A stretch of DNA of 64,000 bases from Pseudomonas anuradhapurensis (GCF_014269225.2 NZ_CP077097.1:1556001-1620000); one strand, 5' to 3'. Positions 9,070 to 18,712 are shown, counted from the first letter of the stretch. The notes: generated by a model from the letters alone, not told the origin. Made by a program: numbers and translations.

Positions 9070-9831
9070 ATGAGCATGACCTTTTCCGGCCAGGTCGCCC
9101 TGGTTACCGGCGCTGCCGCCGGCATCGGCCGGGCAACCGCCCTGGCGTTCGCCCAGCAGGGCCTGAAGGTGGTGGTGGCCGACCTCGACGCGGTCGGCGG
9201 CGAGGCCACCGTGGCGTTGATCCGCGCTGCAGGTGGCGAGGCGCTGTTCATCGCCTGCGACGTTACCCGTGACGCCGAGGTGCGCCAGTTGCACGAGCGC
9301 CTGCTTGGCGCCTATGGCCGGCTGGACTATGCCTTCAACAACGCCGGTATCGAGATAGAGCAGGGCCGCCTGGCCGAGGGCAGCGAAGCAGAGTTCGATG
9401 CCATCATGGGCGTCAATGTCAAAGGCGTGTGGTTGTGCATGAAGTACCAGTTGCCGCTGCTACTGGCCCAGGGCGCTGGGGTGATCGTCAATACCGCTTC
9501 GGTCGCAGGGCTGGGCGCGGCGCCGAAAATGAGCATCTACAGTGCCTCCAAGCACGCCGTGATCGGCCTGACCAAGTCGGCGGCCATCGAGTACGCCAAG
9601 AAGGGCATCCGCGTGAACGCGGTGTGCCCGGCGGTGATCGACACGGAGATGTTCCGCCGCGCCTACCAGGCCGACCCGCGCAAGGCCGAGTTCGCCGCTG
9701 CCATGCACCCGGTAGGGCGTATTGGCAAGGTCGAGGAAATTGCCAGCGCGGTACTGTACTTGTGCAGCGACGGCGCAGCGTTTACCACTGGGCACTGCCT
9801 GACGGTGGATGGTGGGGCGACGGCGATCTGA
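9070..9831 (+). CDS. short-chain dehydrogenase/reductase (glucose/ribitol type)
   Basis: A 253-residue classical SDR. It shows the cofactor motif TGAAAGIG (13-20), Asp at the end of strand two (VADLD, suggesting preference for NAD), NNAG, the catalytic Ser144, Tyr157 and Lys161 (YSASK) and a C-terminal DGG motif. Start at 9070 follows CAGGAG. It faces away from the MDR reductase, separated by 175 bp. Several downstream residues (VNAVCPAVIDTEM) are typical of 3-oxoacyl or polyol dehydrogenases, but substrate is unknown. Confidence 0.88.
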   Translation: MSMTFSGQVALVTGAAAGIGRATALAFAQQGLKVVVADLDAVGGEATVALIRAAGGEALFIACDVTRDAEVRQLHERLLGAYGRLDYAFNNAGIEIEQGRLAEGSEAEFDAIMGVNVKGVWLCMKYQLPLLLAQGAGVIVNTASVAGLGAAPKMSIYSASKHAVIGLTKSAAIEYAKKGIRVNAVCPAVIDTEMFRRAYQADPRKAEFAAAMHPVGRIGKVEEIASAVLYLCSDGAAFTTGHCLTVDGGATAI

Positions 9832-9880
9832 ACCGCTCTCGCAGGGCAATCACTGAGCGCAGCCATATCCCTGAACCCGG

Positions 9881-10003
9881 TTGTAGGAGCGGCCTTGTGT
9901 CGCGATGGGCTGCGCAGCAGCCCCGGCAATTCATACGGCAATTCATGCTACGAGGAAGGGGCGGCGCTGCGCCGCCTTTCGCGACACAAGGCCGCGCCTA
10001 CAC
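9881..10003. repeat. REP pair (GTAGGAGCGGCCTTG family)
   Basis: TTGTAGGAGCGGCCTTGTGT at 9881 is repeated in inverse orientation near 9980-10003, with inner GC hairpins (GCTGCGCAGCAGC, GGCGGCGCTGCGCCGCC). The inverse copy runs over the last codons of the MFS gene ending at 9998. Confidence 0.88.
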
Positions 10004-11155
10004 CGAGCGTGCCGCCTGTGCGGTTTTCACCGAACCGGACAGCAACGCCAGCCCAAGCGCCACACATGCCACTGTCAGTACCCCGCCAAACACCAGCAAG
10101 GCCAACCCCGACCCCAGCCGGTCACTCAGCAAGCCAGTGAAGATCACCGGCAAGCTGAACCCCAGGTAGGCCAGCAGAAAGAACCCGGCACTGGCCCGGG
10201 TTTTCTCGCTGCCGGCCAGCTGGTTCACCGCCGCCAACCCGCCCAGGTAGATAAACCCGTAGCACGCACTGCTGGCTGCTACCGCCCCCAGCAACACCGC
10301 CCCGAGCCTGCCGCTGTCTGCTCCCCAGGCCAGCACGGCATAGCTGCACGGCAATATCAACAGCCCCAGCAGCGTGGCCGTACGGCTGTCCAGGCGCCGC
10401 GCCATCGGCTGGAACACCAGCCCGCAACTGATCACGCAAAAGGTCGAGAAGCCCGACCAGACGCTTAGCCCATGTTGGCGCAGGATGCCCGGCAACAAGG
10501 CGATGACCAGCCCCGAGCAGGCCCATGCCAGCAGGATGGCCAGGCCATAGCCGACGCTGCCACGCGGGTAGCAAGGCAGGCGCAGCATGCGGGTGCGCTG
10601 TGCCGGGCGTGGGTCCGGCAGGCGCCATACCAGCGCCATGGCCACTGCCGCCAGCAGCAGTTGCCAGTAGAAGCTGCCCGGGGTCAGGCTGGGGCCACGC
10701 AGCAGGAACAGGCTGGTCAGCGCTGCACCCAGGCCAAAACCCAGCGAGGTGCTGGCGGTCACCCAGTTGGCGGCGCGAGGGCCATGCTCGCTGCCCATCA
10801 GTTCGCCCATGTAGGCGGTCGCCGTGGCGGTGGCCAGGGCGGTGCCGAGGCCCAGGCACGCCCGCGCCAGGCCCAGCGTGTGCAGGCTGGGGGCCAGCAG
10901 TAGCAGCCCCGTGGCGAGCATCGACAGGGCCAGGGCGGCCAGGATCAGCGGCCGGCGCCCGACCCGGTCGGCCAGGCCACCCAGGGCCAGCAACACGGGC
11001 AAAACGCCGAGCACATAGCTGGCGAATGCTACTGCCGTGGCACCGGCGCCCTGGCCGGAAAGGTCGGCGTAAGCGATATACAACGGGGCCGGCAGGTTGA
11101 CAGCCAGGGTGATCAGGCAGAGGGCGAAGGCCAGGCGGGCCGGAGCGAAGGGCAT
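9998..11155 (-). CDS. MFS transporter
   Basis: A 385-residue major facilitator with about 12 hydrophobic segments and the cytoplasmic loop motif GGLADRVGRRP between helices 2 and 3, typical of drug/metabolite exporters. Start at 11155 (MPFAPARLAFAL) puts the first membrane helix at the very N terminus; an upstream in-frame start would add 47 low-quality residues. It is divergent from a MocR-type regulator 208 bp away, a common regulator/target pair, so the exporter is probably controlled by it. The stop codon falls inside a REP element. Substrate unknown. Confidence 0.85.
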   Translation of the reverse strand: MPFAPARLAFALCLITLAVNLPAPLYIAYADLSGQGAGATAVAFASYVLGVLPVLLALGGLADRVGRRPLILAALALSMLATGLLLLAPSLHTLGLARACLGLGTALATATATAYMGELMGSEHGPRAANWVTASTSLGFGLGAALTSLFLLRGPSLTPGSFYWQLLLAAVAMALVWRLPDPRPAQRTRMLRLPCYPRGSVGYGLAILLAWACSGLVIALLPGILRQHGLSVWSGFSTFCVISCGLVFQPMARRLDSRTATLLGLLILPCSYAVLAWGADSGRLGAVLLGAVAASSACYGFIYLGGLAAVNQLAGSEKTRASAGFFLLAYLGFSLPVIFTGLLSDRLGSGLALLVFGGVLTVACVALGLALLSGSVKTAQAARSV

Positions 11156-11326
11156 GGGTTGGGTCCTGGTTTTGTAGTGTGTGTGCCGTCCTCTTCGCCG
11201 GTGAACCGCTCCCACAGGGTTCGCATCCAAACCCAAGAGCCGTGCACTACCCGCGAAAGAGCCAGCCCTGCCTACTCTGATGGGCGTCCATTCCACCCAC
11301 CAGACACACCCTCAGCGCATTTATGC

Positions 11327-11359
11327 TTAACTGTTCGCTCAAAATCGGCAAACAGTTAA
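11327..11359. promoter_or_regulatory. perfect dyad before the MocR gene
   Basis: TTAACTGTT (11327-11335) and AACAGTTAA (11351-11359) are perfect 9-bp inverted repeats 15 bases apart, ending four bases before the regulator's ATG. Position suggests autoregulation and control of the divergent MFS gene. Confidence 0.6.
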
Positions 11360-11363
11360 CCTC

Positions 11364-12761
11364 ATGCACCTGACCCTCGACCGCACCAGTGCTACGCCGT
11401 TGGTGCAGCAACTCACCGACCAACTGCAAACCTGGATCGACCGGCAACGCTTGCGTCCAGGCGCGCGCCTGCCGTCGATCCGTGCCCTGGCCCGCAGCCA
11501 GGCGGTCAGCGCGTCCTGCGTGATCGAGGCCTACGACCGGCTGGTTGCCAGCGGCTGGCTGGAGGCGCGGCATGGCACCGGCTTTTTCGTGGCCGAGCGC
11601 AAACCCGGCCTGGCCGCGGACGACACCCAGCCCTGGGGGGAAGCCGCAGACGGTAGCTGGCGGCAATTCCGTGAGGGTCATGACGAGCTGCTCAAGCTGG
11701 GCTGCGGTTGGCTGCCCAGCAGCTGGCGCCCCACCACCGAGCTGGCCCAGGCGGTGCGCCAGGTCAGCCGCGGCAACCCGCAGGACCTGTTCGATTACTG
11801 CCCGCCGCTGGGCCTGGCCAGCCTGCGCCAGCAGCTGCACAAGCGCCTGGCGCAGCAGGGCATTGTCGCCGGCCCCGAGCGCATCCTCACTACCCAGGGT
11901 GCCAGCCATGGCCTCGACCTGCTGGTGCGCACCTTGCTGCGCCCGGGCGACACGGTACTGGTGGAGAACCCCGGTTACTACAACCTGTACAACTTGCTGC
12001 GCCAGCACCAGGTGCACATGCTGCCGGTGCCCCGTGGTGCCGAGGGCCCGGACCTGGCGACCCTCGAAGCGCTACTGGCCAGGCACAAGCCGCGTTGCCT
12101 GTTCATCAACAGCCTGTACCACAACCCCACCGGCACCAGCCTGACGCCCAAGGTCGCCTACCGTCTGCTGGAGTTGGCCCGCGAGCATGACCTGCGCATC
12201 ATCGAGGACGATATCTACGCCGATTTCCAGGAAGGACCGGCCACCCGCCTGGCCACCCTCGACAGTGAGCAGCGGGTCATCTACATGGCCAGCTTCTCGA
12301 AAACCCTCAGCAGCTCGCTGCGGGTCGGCTATCTGGTCGCCGACCCGGCATTGGTCGCGCGCCTGGCCGAGTTGAAGATGGTCAGCGGTATCGGCACCTC
12401 GCGTTTTGCCGAGCAGGTAGTAGGGCAGATGCTGGCCAATGGCAGTTACCGCAAGAGCATGCAGCGTCTGCGCGTACGCCTAGCGCAGCACATGGCGCGG
12501 TTGCTTGGCCAGCTGGAACTGGCGGGCTGGCAGGTGTTCTGCGAACCCTACGGTGGCATGTTCGTCTGGGCCCGCGTGCCGGGCCGCGATTTCGCCTGCC
12601 TGGAGCACCTGGCGCTGCAGCATGCGGTGCTGCTCACGCCAGGTAGTGCCTTCGATTACCAGGGCGCTGCCAGCGCTTGGCTGCGCATCAATGTCGCCTA
12701 TGGGCAGGACGCCCGCGCCCAGGCCTTCCTTCAGCACGCAGGGCGACCTCCGCAAAGCTGA
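11364..12761 (+). CDS. MocR-type regulator (GntR HTH fused to aminotransferase domain)
   Basis: A 465-residue PLP-dependent transcription factor. Residues ~1-75 form a GntR winged helix (LRPGARLPSIRALARSQAVS, then ARHGTGFFV); residues ~110-460 resemble a class I aminotransferase with the PLP-binding Lys313 in SFSKTLSSSLRVGY and the NPTGTS segment. Such proteins sense PLP or an amino-acid Schiff base and control a neighbouring gene. It is divergent from an MFS transporter and has a perfect dyad just before its start, consistent with self-regulation. Start at 11364 is the first ATG after that dyad. Confidence 0.92.
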   Translation: MHLTLDRTSATPLVQQLTDQLQTWIDRQRLRPGARLPSIRALARSQAVSASCVIEAYDRLVASGWLEARHGTGFFVAERKPGLAADDTQPWGEAADGSWRQFREGHDELLKLGCGWLPSSWRPTTELAQAVRQVSRGNPQDLFDYCPPLGLASLRQQLHKRLAQQGIVAGPERILTTQGASHGLDLLVRTLLRPGDTVLVENPGYYNLYNLLRQHQVHMLPVPRGAEGPDLATLEALLARHKPRCLFINSLYHNPTGTSLTPKVAYRLLELAREHDLRIIEDDIYADFQEGPATRLATLDSEQRVIYMASFSKTLSSSLRVGYLVADPALVARLAELKMVSGIGTSRFAEQVVGQMLANGSYRKSMQRLRVRLAQHMARLLGQLELAGWQVFCEPYGGMFVWARVPGRDFACLEHLALQHAVLLTPGSAFDYQGAASAWLRINVAYGQDARAQAFLQHAGRPPQS

Positions 12762-12819
12762 TAGCGACACCGTCGTAGCTATTTGACACTATTCTGACGT
12801 CAGGCCCTTGTTCAGTGGC

Positions 12820-12833
12820 TGGCAACGTTGCCA
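12820..12833. promoter_or_regulatory. 14-bp palindrome upstream of chemoreceptor
   Basis: TGGCAACGTTGCCA is perfectly palindromic and lies 45 bases before the chemoreceptor ATG. A TTGACA-like hexamer stands at 12783-12788 but has no convincing -10 partner. Function unknown. Confidence 0.3.
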
Positions 12834-12877
12834 CCCTTGGCCTTCCAGATAACCTCGCCAGCAGAAGGGGAATCGGC

Positions 12878-14818
12878 ATGGGCACGAGCAAGCACGGTGT
12901 GCTGGCCAACCTGGGCATGGCCCGCAAACTCAGCCTGGGCTTTGCCCTGGTGCTAGTGCTGACCCTGGCGGTGGCGGCCATTGGCATCGCTGCGCTGTAC
13001 AGTGTCAGCCAGCGCTTCGACAGCTTGCGCCAGCTAGGCCAGTTCAATACCGACCTGCTGCGCCTGCGCCAGCACGAGCAGGCGTTTGCCCTGCGTTCCG
13101 ACATACAGCAGGCCGAGGCCCTGCGCAGCGGCCTGCAGAGCCTGGTCGAACGCGCCCGTGGCCTGCCGGCGCTGGCCGCGACGGAAGCCGACCTGACCGC
13201 CTACGGGCAAGCGTTCGAGGCCTTTGTCGAGGCGGTGCAGGCCAAGGAGCTGGCACTGGACATGGCCAGCTGGTCGGTGTCCAGCGTGGCCAACAACCTC
13301 GATGTGCTGCAGGCCGGCCTGGCCGACGATGGCGTGTACACCCTCAAGCAGTCGCAAGGGCAGCAGGGCGGCGAGTTCCTGGAGCAGGCCGCGCAAGTGG
13401 CGCAGGTTTCGCGGCTGATGCTGCAGGCCATGGACGAAGCGCGGGTACGCCTGGAAAAAAGCCGCAAGGGTGAAGAAGGCGTCAGCCAGGAGCGCATTGC
13501 CCAGACCGTCGAGGCCGCCAGCCTGGTCGGCCAGCTGCAGGGCGCGGTCAGCGATGCTGGCTACCAGAGCGTGCTGGGCGAAGTGGCGGGGCACATCGGC
13601 AGCTTCTCGGAGAAACTCAACGAATACACTGACCAGCTGGCCCGCGAGCAGGGCCTGAAGGCGCAGTTGCAGGCCAGTGCCGAGCAGGTCACCGGGCGCG
13701 TCGACCAGGCCTACCTGGGGCAGGAGCAGGCGCTACAGGGCGAACTGCAGCGAAACGCCGTGGCCATTGGCGTGGCGACGGCGCTGGCGCTGTTGGTCGG
13801 TGTGTTGGCTGCCTGGTTGATCACCCGCGCCGTGGTCGGCCCGCTCAGGCATGTGATTGCCCGCGCCCAGCGCATTGCCGCCGGTGAGCTGGGCTTCGAC
13901 GCCCAGGCGCCACGCCGTGATGAAGTAGGGCAGCTGATGCAGGCCATGCAGCAGATGGCCGAGGGCCTGTCGGGCATCGTCAGCGGTTTGCAGCAGGGTA
14001 TCGAGCAACTGGCCGGTAATGCCCAGGCGCTGTCGGCGGTAACCGAGCAGACCAACCGCGAGGTGGGTAGCCAGAAGGACGAAACCGAACAGGTGGCGAC
14101 CGCCATGCAGCAGATGACCGCCACCGTCCACGATGTTGCGCGCAACGCCGAGGAGGCGGCGCAGGCGGCCCAGGCGGCGGACGAAAAGGTCGATTCCGGG
14201 CAGCAGGTGGTGCGCCAGAGCATGCAGCGCATCGAGCAGCTGGCGGCGGCGGCGGAAACGGCCAGCGCCGGTATCGACAGCCTCAGTGCCGAGATTCACA
14301 CCATTGGCGACGTGCTGGAAGTGATCAAGAGCGTGGCCGAACAGACCAACCTGCTGGCGCTCAATGCGGCTATCGAAGCGGCCCGTGCAGGTGAGCAGGG
14401 GCGTGGTTTTGCCGTGGTGGCTGATGAGGTGCGTGCGCTGGCGCGGCGTACCCGGCAGTCTACCGAGCAGATCGAGACCTTGGTTGCCAGCCTGCGCGGC
14501 AATGCCCAGCAGTCGGTGGCGCAGATTCGTGGTAGTACCGAGTTGGTGCGCCTGGCAGTTGCCGATGCATTGCAGACCGAAAGCGCGCTGGGCAGCATTG
14601 CTGCAGCGGTGTCGTTGATCCAGCAGATGAACCAGCAGATTGCCGCAGCGGCCGAGCAGCAGAGTTCAGTGGCCGAAGAGATCAGCCGCAGCGTCACGCA
14701 GATCCGCAGCAGTGCCGACCAGGCGGCCCTGGCAATGCAGGACAATGCCCGGTCGAGTGTCGAGCTGGCGCAGTTGGGCACCGACCTGAAGGGGATGGTG
14801 GGGCATTTCAGGTTGTGA
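12878..14818 (+). CDS. methyl-accepting chemotaxis receptor with long periplasmic domain
   Basis: A 646-residue transmembrane chemoreceptor. Order: TM1 (~18-41), an all-helical periplasmic sensor of about 250 residues, TM2 (~292-313), HAMP (~314-368) and the cytoplasmic signalling domain, whose hairpin tip carries [32 protein letters not shown] (cited in part). The size and helical nature of the sensor resemble the bimodular HBM class known in P. putida McpS, but that is a guess. The C terminus (HFRL) lacks a CheR-tethering pentapeptide. Start at 12878 follows AGAAGGGGA. It sits alone, with no che genes nearby. Confidence 0.93.
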   Translation: MGTSKHGVLANLGMARKLSLGFALVLVLTLAVAAIGIAALYSVSQRFDSLRQLGQFNTDLLRLRQHEQAFALRSDIQQAEALRSGLQSLVERARGLPALAATEADLTAYGQAFEAFVEAVQAKELALDMASWSVSSVANNLDVLQAGLADDGVYTLKQSQGQQGGEFLEQAAQVAQVSRLMLQAMDEARVRLEKSRKGEEGVSQERIAQTVEAASLVGQLQGAVSDAGYQSVLGEVAGHIGSFSEKLNEYTDQLAREQGLKAQLQASAEQVTGRVDQAYLGQEQALQGELQRNAVAIGVATALALLVGVLAAWLITRAVVGPLRHVIARAQRIAAGELGFDAQAPRRDEVGQLMQAMQQMAEGLSGIVSGLQQGIEQLAGNAQALSAVTEQTNREVGSQKDETEQVATAMQQMTATVHDVARNAEEAAQAAQAADEKVDSGQQVVRQSMQRIEQLAAAAETASAGIDSLSAEIHTIGDVLEVIKSVAEQTNLLALNAAIEAARAGEQGRGFAVVADEVRALARRTRQSTEQIETLVASLRGNAQQSVAQIRGSTELVRLAVADALQTESALGSIAAAVSLIQQMNQQIAAAAEQQSSVAEEISRSVTQIRSSADQAALAMQDNARSSVELAQLGTDLKGMVGHFRL

Positions 14819-14836
14819 TCTGGGCCTGGGGCTTGT

Positions 14837-14952
14837 GTTGCCTGTACCGGCCCCTTCGCGGGTAAACCCGCTCCCACAGGAATACCACAATGCTGAATAT
14901 TGTGTGATCCCTGTGGGAGCGGGTTTACCCGCGAAGAGGCCAGTACAGGCAA
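14837..14952. repeat. REP pair (TTCGCGGG...CCCGCTCCCACAGG family)
   Basis: Two inverted copies, 14837-14880 and 14911-14952, joined by a short segment with its own CACAAT/ATTGTG dyad. Lies between the convergent chemoreceptor and BenE-type gene. Confidence 0.9.
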
Positions 14953-14961
14953 CAAATACCG

Positions 14962-16152
14962 TCAGACCCTGCGCGGGTTCAGAATCATCAAGGTCAGTAC
15001 CCCCGCCACAATCCCCCAGAACGCCGAGCCGATGGAGAACAAGGTCAACCCCGAAGCCGTGACCATGAAGGTGATCAACGCCGCCTCCCGCTCACGCGCC
15101 TCGCTCATGGCCACGGTCAACCCGTTCATGATCGAGCCGAACAGTGCCAGCGCCGCAATCGACAGCACCAGCTCTTTTGGCAGCGCCGCAAACAGTGCCG
15201 CCAAGGTCGCGCCGAACACCCCGGCAATGCCATAGAAAATCCCGCACCACACCGCCGCGGTGTAGCGTTTGGCCGGGTCTTCATGGGCATGTGGCCCGGT
15301 GCAGATCGCCGCGCTGATCGCCGCCAGGTTGACCCCATGCGAACCAAACGGTGCCAGCAGCAGCGAGGCAAAGCCGGTGGCCGAGATCAGCGGCGAGGCC
15401 GGCACCTGGTAGCCGTCGGCGCGCAGTACGGCCACACCCGGCATGTTCTGCGAGGTCATCGCCACCACGAACAGCGGAATGCCAATGCTGATGGTCGCCG
15501 CCAGGGAGAAGCTCGGCGTGGTCCACACCGGCGTGGCAGCCTCCAGGCGGAAGCCGCTGAAGTCCAGCAGGCCCAGGGCGCCGGACAATGTCGTGCCCAC
15601 CAGCAGCGCGGCCAGCACGCAGTAGCGCGGCGACAGGCGCTTGACCAGCAGGTAGCTGAAGAACATGCCCAGCACCAGCAAGGTGCGGTGTTGGGCGGCC
15701 ACGAAGATTTCGCTGCCGATCTTGAACAGGATGCCCGCCAGCAGCGCCGACGCCAGCGAAGCCGGGATGCGTTTGACCAGGCGCTCGAAGCTGCCGGTCA
15801 GGCCACAGATCAGCACCAGGACAGCGCAGGTGATGTAGGCGCCAATCGCTTCGCCATAGCTGACGCCACCCAGGCTGGTGATCAACAGGGCGGCACCCGG
15901 GGTCGACCAGGCCACGGTGATTGGCGTGCGGTAGCGTAGCGACAGGCCGATGCTGCACACCGCCATGCCGATCGACAACGCCCAGATCCACGAGGAAATC
16001 TGCGCTGTGGTCAGCCCGGCCGCCTGGCCAGCTTGGAACATCAATACCAGCGAACTGGTATAGCCGGTGAGCATGGCGATGAAGCCGGCGACGATCGCCG
16101 ACGGGGAGCTGTCCGCCAGTGGCCGCAGGCGAGCGGAAGTGGCATCGGTCAT
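14962..16152 (-). CDS. BenE-family benzoate/H+ symporter-like transporter
   Basis: A 396-residue inner-membrane protein with 11-12 hydrophobic helices, matching the length and sequence character of BenE transporters (segments such as SSWIWALSIGMAVCSIG, and GSHGVNLAAISAAICTG). BenE proteins import benzoate or related aromatics; no ben or cat gene lies nearby, so the substrate may differ. ATG at 16152 has AAGGAT eight bases upstream; a TTG six bases earlier is possible. It is divergent from a glutathione transferase gene. Confidence 0.87.
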   Translation of the reverse strand: MTDATSARLRPLADSSPSAIVAGFIAMLTGYTSSLVLMFQAGQAAGLTTAQISSWIWALSIGMAVCSIGLSLRYRTPITVAWSTPGAALLITSLGGVSYGEAIGAYITCAVLVLICGLTGSFERLVKRIPASLASALLAGILFKIGSEIFVAAQHRTLLVLGMFFSYLLVKRLSPRYCVLAALLVGTTLSGALGLLDFSGFRLEAATPVWTTPSFSLAATISIGIPLFVVAMTSQNMPGVAVLRADGYQVPASPLISATGFASLLLAPFGSHGVNLAAISAAICTGPHAHEDPAKRYTAAVWCGIFYGIAGVFGATLAALFAALPKELVLSIAALALFGSIMNGLTVAMSEAREREAALITFMVTASGLTLFSIGSAFWGIVAGVLTLMILNPRRV

Positions 16153-16298
16153 GAACAAAATCCTTGTAAAGGTGTAAGCAGTTTTTTCAGACTACAGCGA
16201 GCAAGATTGATCCTTGCCATACAGCGGCCATTGCTTTTAGCCGTACAGTCGCCAACTATTGGGCGCAAATGCACAACTGCTTGGGGAGTGAAGGGGCG

Positions 16299-16901
16299 AT
16301 GTACAAGGTCTATGGCGACTACCAGTCGGGCAATTGCTACAAGATCAAGCTGATGTTGAGCCTGCTGGGCCGGCCGTATGAGTGGCACCCGGTGGACATT
16401 CTCAAGGGCGAGACGGAAACGCCCGAGTTTCTGGCCATGAACCCCAACGGCAAGGTGCCGGTACTGCAGCTGGAAGACGGCAGCTACCTGTGGGAGTCCA
16501 ACGCCATTCTCAACTTCCTGGCCGATGGCAGCGAGTTCCTGCCGGTCGAGCCGCGCCTGCGCACCCAGGTGTTGCAGTGGCAGTTCTTCGAGCAGTACAG
16601 CCATGAGCCGTACATTGCCGTGGCGCGTTTCATCCAGTTCTACCTCGGTTTGCCGGATGATCGCGTGGAGGAGTACCGCAAGCTGCACAAGGGCGGGTAC
16701 AAGGCACTGAGGGTGATGGAGCGGCAGTTGCAGATGACGCCGTACCTGGTCGGTGAGCAGTACTCGATTGCCGATGTGGCGTTGTATGCCTATACCCACG
16801 TGGCGCATCAGGGGGGCTTCGACCTGGCCGATTACCCGGCAGTGAGGGCCTGGCTGGAGCGGGTCAGCAGCCACCCGCGGCATGTGCCGATGGTGGGTTG
16901 A
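16299..16901 (+). CDS. glutathione S-transferase family protein
   Basis: A 200-residue cytosolic GST-like protein. The N-terminal thioredoxin fold contains SGNCYKIKLMLSLLG and the glutathione-binding turn GKVPVLQLEDG...WESNAI; the C-terminal helical domain contains the N-capping box region YSIADVALYAYTH. A Ser/Asn-Cys near residue 12 may be the activating residue. ATG at 16299 follows GTGAAGGGG. Substrate unknown; divergence from the BenE-like transporter gives only a loose hint of aromatic-compound handling. Confidence 0.9.
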   Translation: MYKVYGDYQSGNCYKIKLMLSLLGRPYEWHPVDILKGETETPEFLAMNPNGKVPVLQLEDGSYLWESNAILNFLADGSEFLPVEPRLRTQVLQWQFFEQYSHEPYIAVARFIQFYLGLPDDRVEEYRKLHKGGYKALRVMERQLQMTPYLVGEQYSIADVALYAYTHVAHQGGFDLADYPAVRAWLERVSSHPRHVPMVG

Positions 16902-16938
16902 CCCGCGCTGAGGCTGTGCCTGCCCGTGAACTGCGGTT

Positions 16939-17040
16939 GGTGTCGCGAAAGGGGGGCGAAGCGCCCCGGGTTTGCAGCTTCGCCGCGTAAACTGTCGGGG
17001 CCGCTTTGCGGCCCTTTCGCGACGCGAGGCCGCTCCTACA
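16939..17040. repeat. REP pair (GTAGGAGCGGCC...TCGCGA family)
   Basis: GTGTCGCGAAAGGGGGGCG at 16941 faces TTTCGCGACGCGAGGCCGC near 17014-17033, with two internal GC hairpins. The stop codon of the glutaredoxin-like gene lies inside it. Confidence 0.82.
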
Positions 17041-17407
17041 GGGCAGCGAACCTCTCGTCCAGGTAGGCAATGATGGCCTTGGACTCATACATCCAGGTCA
17101 CCTTGCCGGCTTCTTCAATGCGCAGGCACGGCACTTTCACTCGGCCGCCGCCTTCTGCCAGGGCCTGGCGGTGTACCGGGTCGTTCTTGGCATCGCGCAG
17201 CGCCACCGGCACGTTCAGGCGGTGCAGGGTGCGCCGGGTCTTGACGCAGAACGGGCAGGCATGGAACTGGTACAGCGCCAGGCCCTTGGCCGCCTGTTCG
17301 ACGCGGGCCTGGGCGGCGGCGTCGCGCTTGCGCTTGGCTGGGCGGCTAAGCCAGTCGGCGAACACGATGAGCTGGCCGAGGCCAACCCGCAGGGCTTTGA
17401 CGATCAT
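17036..17407 (-). CDS. glutaredoxin-domain protein
   Basis: A 123-residue protein: a hydrophobic N-terminal helix (about 5-20), a basic linker, then a glutaredoxin/GST-N thioredoxin fold with the active-site motif Cys51-Pro-Phe-Cys54 (FHACPFCVKTRR) and the cis-proline segment VKVPCLRI, followed by ESKAIIAYL. Likely a thiol-disulfide reductase, perhaps membrane-anchored through its N terminus. ATG at 17407 follows CAGGAG. It is downstream of folE on the same strand with a terminator hairpin between them, so expression may depend on read-through. The stop codon lies in a REP element. Confidence 0.85.
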   Translation of the reverse strand: MIVKALRVGLGQLIVFADWLSRPAKRKRDAAAQARVEQAAKGLALYQFHACPFCVKTRRTLHRLNVPVALRDAKNDPVHRQALAEGGGRVKVPCLRIEEAGKVTWMYESKAIIAYLDERFAAL

Positions 17408-17424
17408 GGGCAACTCCTGAACAT

Positions 17425-17450
17425 GAAAAAGCCGACCCGCAGGGTCGGCT
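17425..17450 (-). terminator. rho-independent terminator after folE
   Basis: On the minus strand GCCGACCC-TGC-GGGTCGGC is followed by TTTTT. It sits 17 bases after the folE stop and 18 bases before the glutaredoxin-like start, so it could also attenuate the latter. Confidence 0.85.
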
Positions 17451-17466
17451 TGGGGACGGCAGCCAA

Positions 17467-18012
17467 TCACTTGATCAGGCTGAGGAACTCGCTGCGGGTG
17501 GCGGCGTTTTCGCGGAACTCACCCAGCATCACCGAGGTGATCATGGTCGAGTTCTGTTTCTCGACACCGCGCATCATCATGCACATGTGCTTGGCTTCGA
17601 TGACCACGGCGACACCTGCCGCACCGGTGACCTGCTGCACGGCCTCGGCGATCTGGCGGCTGAGGTTTTCCTGGATCTGCAAGCGGCGGGCGTACATGTC
17701 GACGATGCGCGCCACCTTCGACAGGCCCAGGACCTTGCCCTTGGGCAGGTACGCAACGTGGGCCTTGCCGATGAACGGCAGCATGTGGTGTTCGCACATC
17801 GAATACAGCTCGATGTCCCGGACCAGCACCATTTCGCTGTTGTCGGAGCTGAACAGCGCGTCGTTGGTGACTTCTTCCAGTGTTTGCTCATAACCGCGGC
17901 AAAGGTACTTCATCGCCTTTGCAGCCCGCTTGGGCGTGTCGAGCAGGCCCTCACGGGAGACGTCCTCGCCCAGCTGGCTGAGGATCTCGGTGTAGTTCTG
18001 TTCCAGGGACAT
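17467..18012 (-). CDS. folE: GTP cyclohydrolase I
   Basis: First enzyme of tetrahydrofolate/pterin synthesis: converts GTP to dihydroneopterin triphosphate. The 181-residue cytosolic protein has the zinc and active-site motif [15 protein letters not shown], and the second zinc cysteine in KHMCMMMRG, all diagnostic of type IA enzymes. ATG at 18012 (MSLEQNY) was chosen over an upstream start adding nine residues. Pseudomonads often carry more than one folE, so this may be one of several copies. The gene ends in a clear terminator. Confidence 0.95.
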   Translation of the reverse strand: MSLEQNYTEILSQLGEDVSREGLLDTPKRAAKAMKYLCRGYEQTLEEVTNDALFSSDNSEMVLVRDIELYSMCEHHMLPFIGKAHVAYLPKGKVLGLSKVARIVDMYARRLQIQENLSRQIAEAVQQVTGAAGVAVVIEAKHMCMMMRGVEKQNSTMITSVMLGEFRENAATRSEFLSLIK

Positions 18013-18082
18013 GGATCTACCTGTGGGAAAAAATCGCAAAAACGAAGGGTACGGCGGCGAGGGCGGCGCTGCAAGCGCGGCG

Positions 18083-18643
18083 TTATTCGTCGCGGCCTTC
18101 GAGCATGGTTCGCTTGAGCATCACATACACCGCGCCAGTGCCGCCGTGGCGGGCGCTGCACGAGGCGAAACCCAGTACCTGCGGGTGCTGGCGCAACCAG
18201 GTGTTGACGTGGCTCTTGATCATCGGGCGCTTGCCGTCCAGGCGTGCGGCCTTGCCGTGGGTTACGCGTACGCAGCGCACTTCCAGCCTGGTGGCTTCGG
18301 CGATGAAGTCCCAGAGGGTTTCGCGGGCCTTTTCCACGGTCATGCCGTGCAGGTCCAGGCTGCCTTCGAACGGAATCTGCCCCAGCTTCAGCTTGCGCAA
18401 CTGGCCTTCCTGCACACCGTCGCGACGCCACAGCAGTTCATCCTCGGCGCCAACGTCGATGACGAACTGGTCGGACATGCCGTCGATCACCAGGGCCTTG
18501 TCACTGCGCACCGTCGCCGCTTGGCGCAGGCCGGCCAGCTGCTGGCGGTCGGCCTTGGGTTTGCCGACTTCGGCGCGGTCGTGCTTGATCGGTTTCACAC
18601 CGCGCACTTCGGCCTTGAACAGGGAAAAATCGTCGTCTTGCAT
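18083..18643 (-). CDS. Smr-domain protein
   Basis: A 186-residue protein with an N-terminal conserved segment ([22 protein letters not shown] start) and a C-terminal Smr/MutS2 domain: [14 protein letters not shown], then VTHGKAAR...IKSHVNTWL and [12 protein letters not shown]. Smr domains cut or bind nicked DNA or ribosome-bound RNA; standalone proteins of this length (SmrA/SmrB type) include SmrB, which cleaves mRNA between collided ribosomes in E. coli. DLHG and the HGGTG loop are the presumed active site. Start at 18643 follows GGAGG. It lies 70 bases upstream of folE on the same strand. Confidence 0.88.
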   Translation of the reverse strand: MQDDDFSLFKAEVRGVKPIKHDRAEVGKPKADRQQLAGLRQAATVRSDKALVIDGMSDQFVIDVGAEDELLWRRDGVQEGQLRKLKLGQIPFEGSLDLHGMTVEKARETLWDFIAEATRLEVRCVRVTHGKAARLDGKRPMIKSHVNTWLRQHPQVLGFASCSARHGGTGAVYVMLKRTMLEGRDE

Positions 18644-18712
18644 GATGCCTCCACGTGGGCGGCGTAGTTTACGCGACTGCAGAGCGGTATGCAGCCATGT
18701 CGGGCCTGCCTG

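Noticed and set aside
12783..12811. TTGACA as the -35 of a chemoreceptor promoter
   Set aside because: No acceptable -10 lies 16-18 bases downstream, so it was not called.
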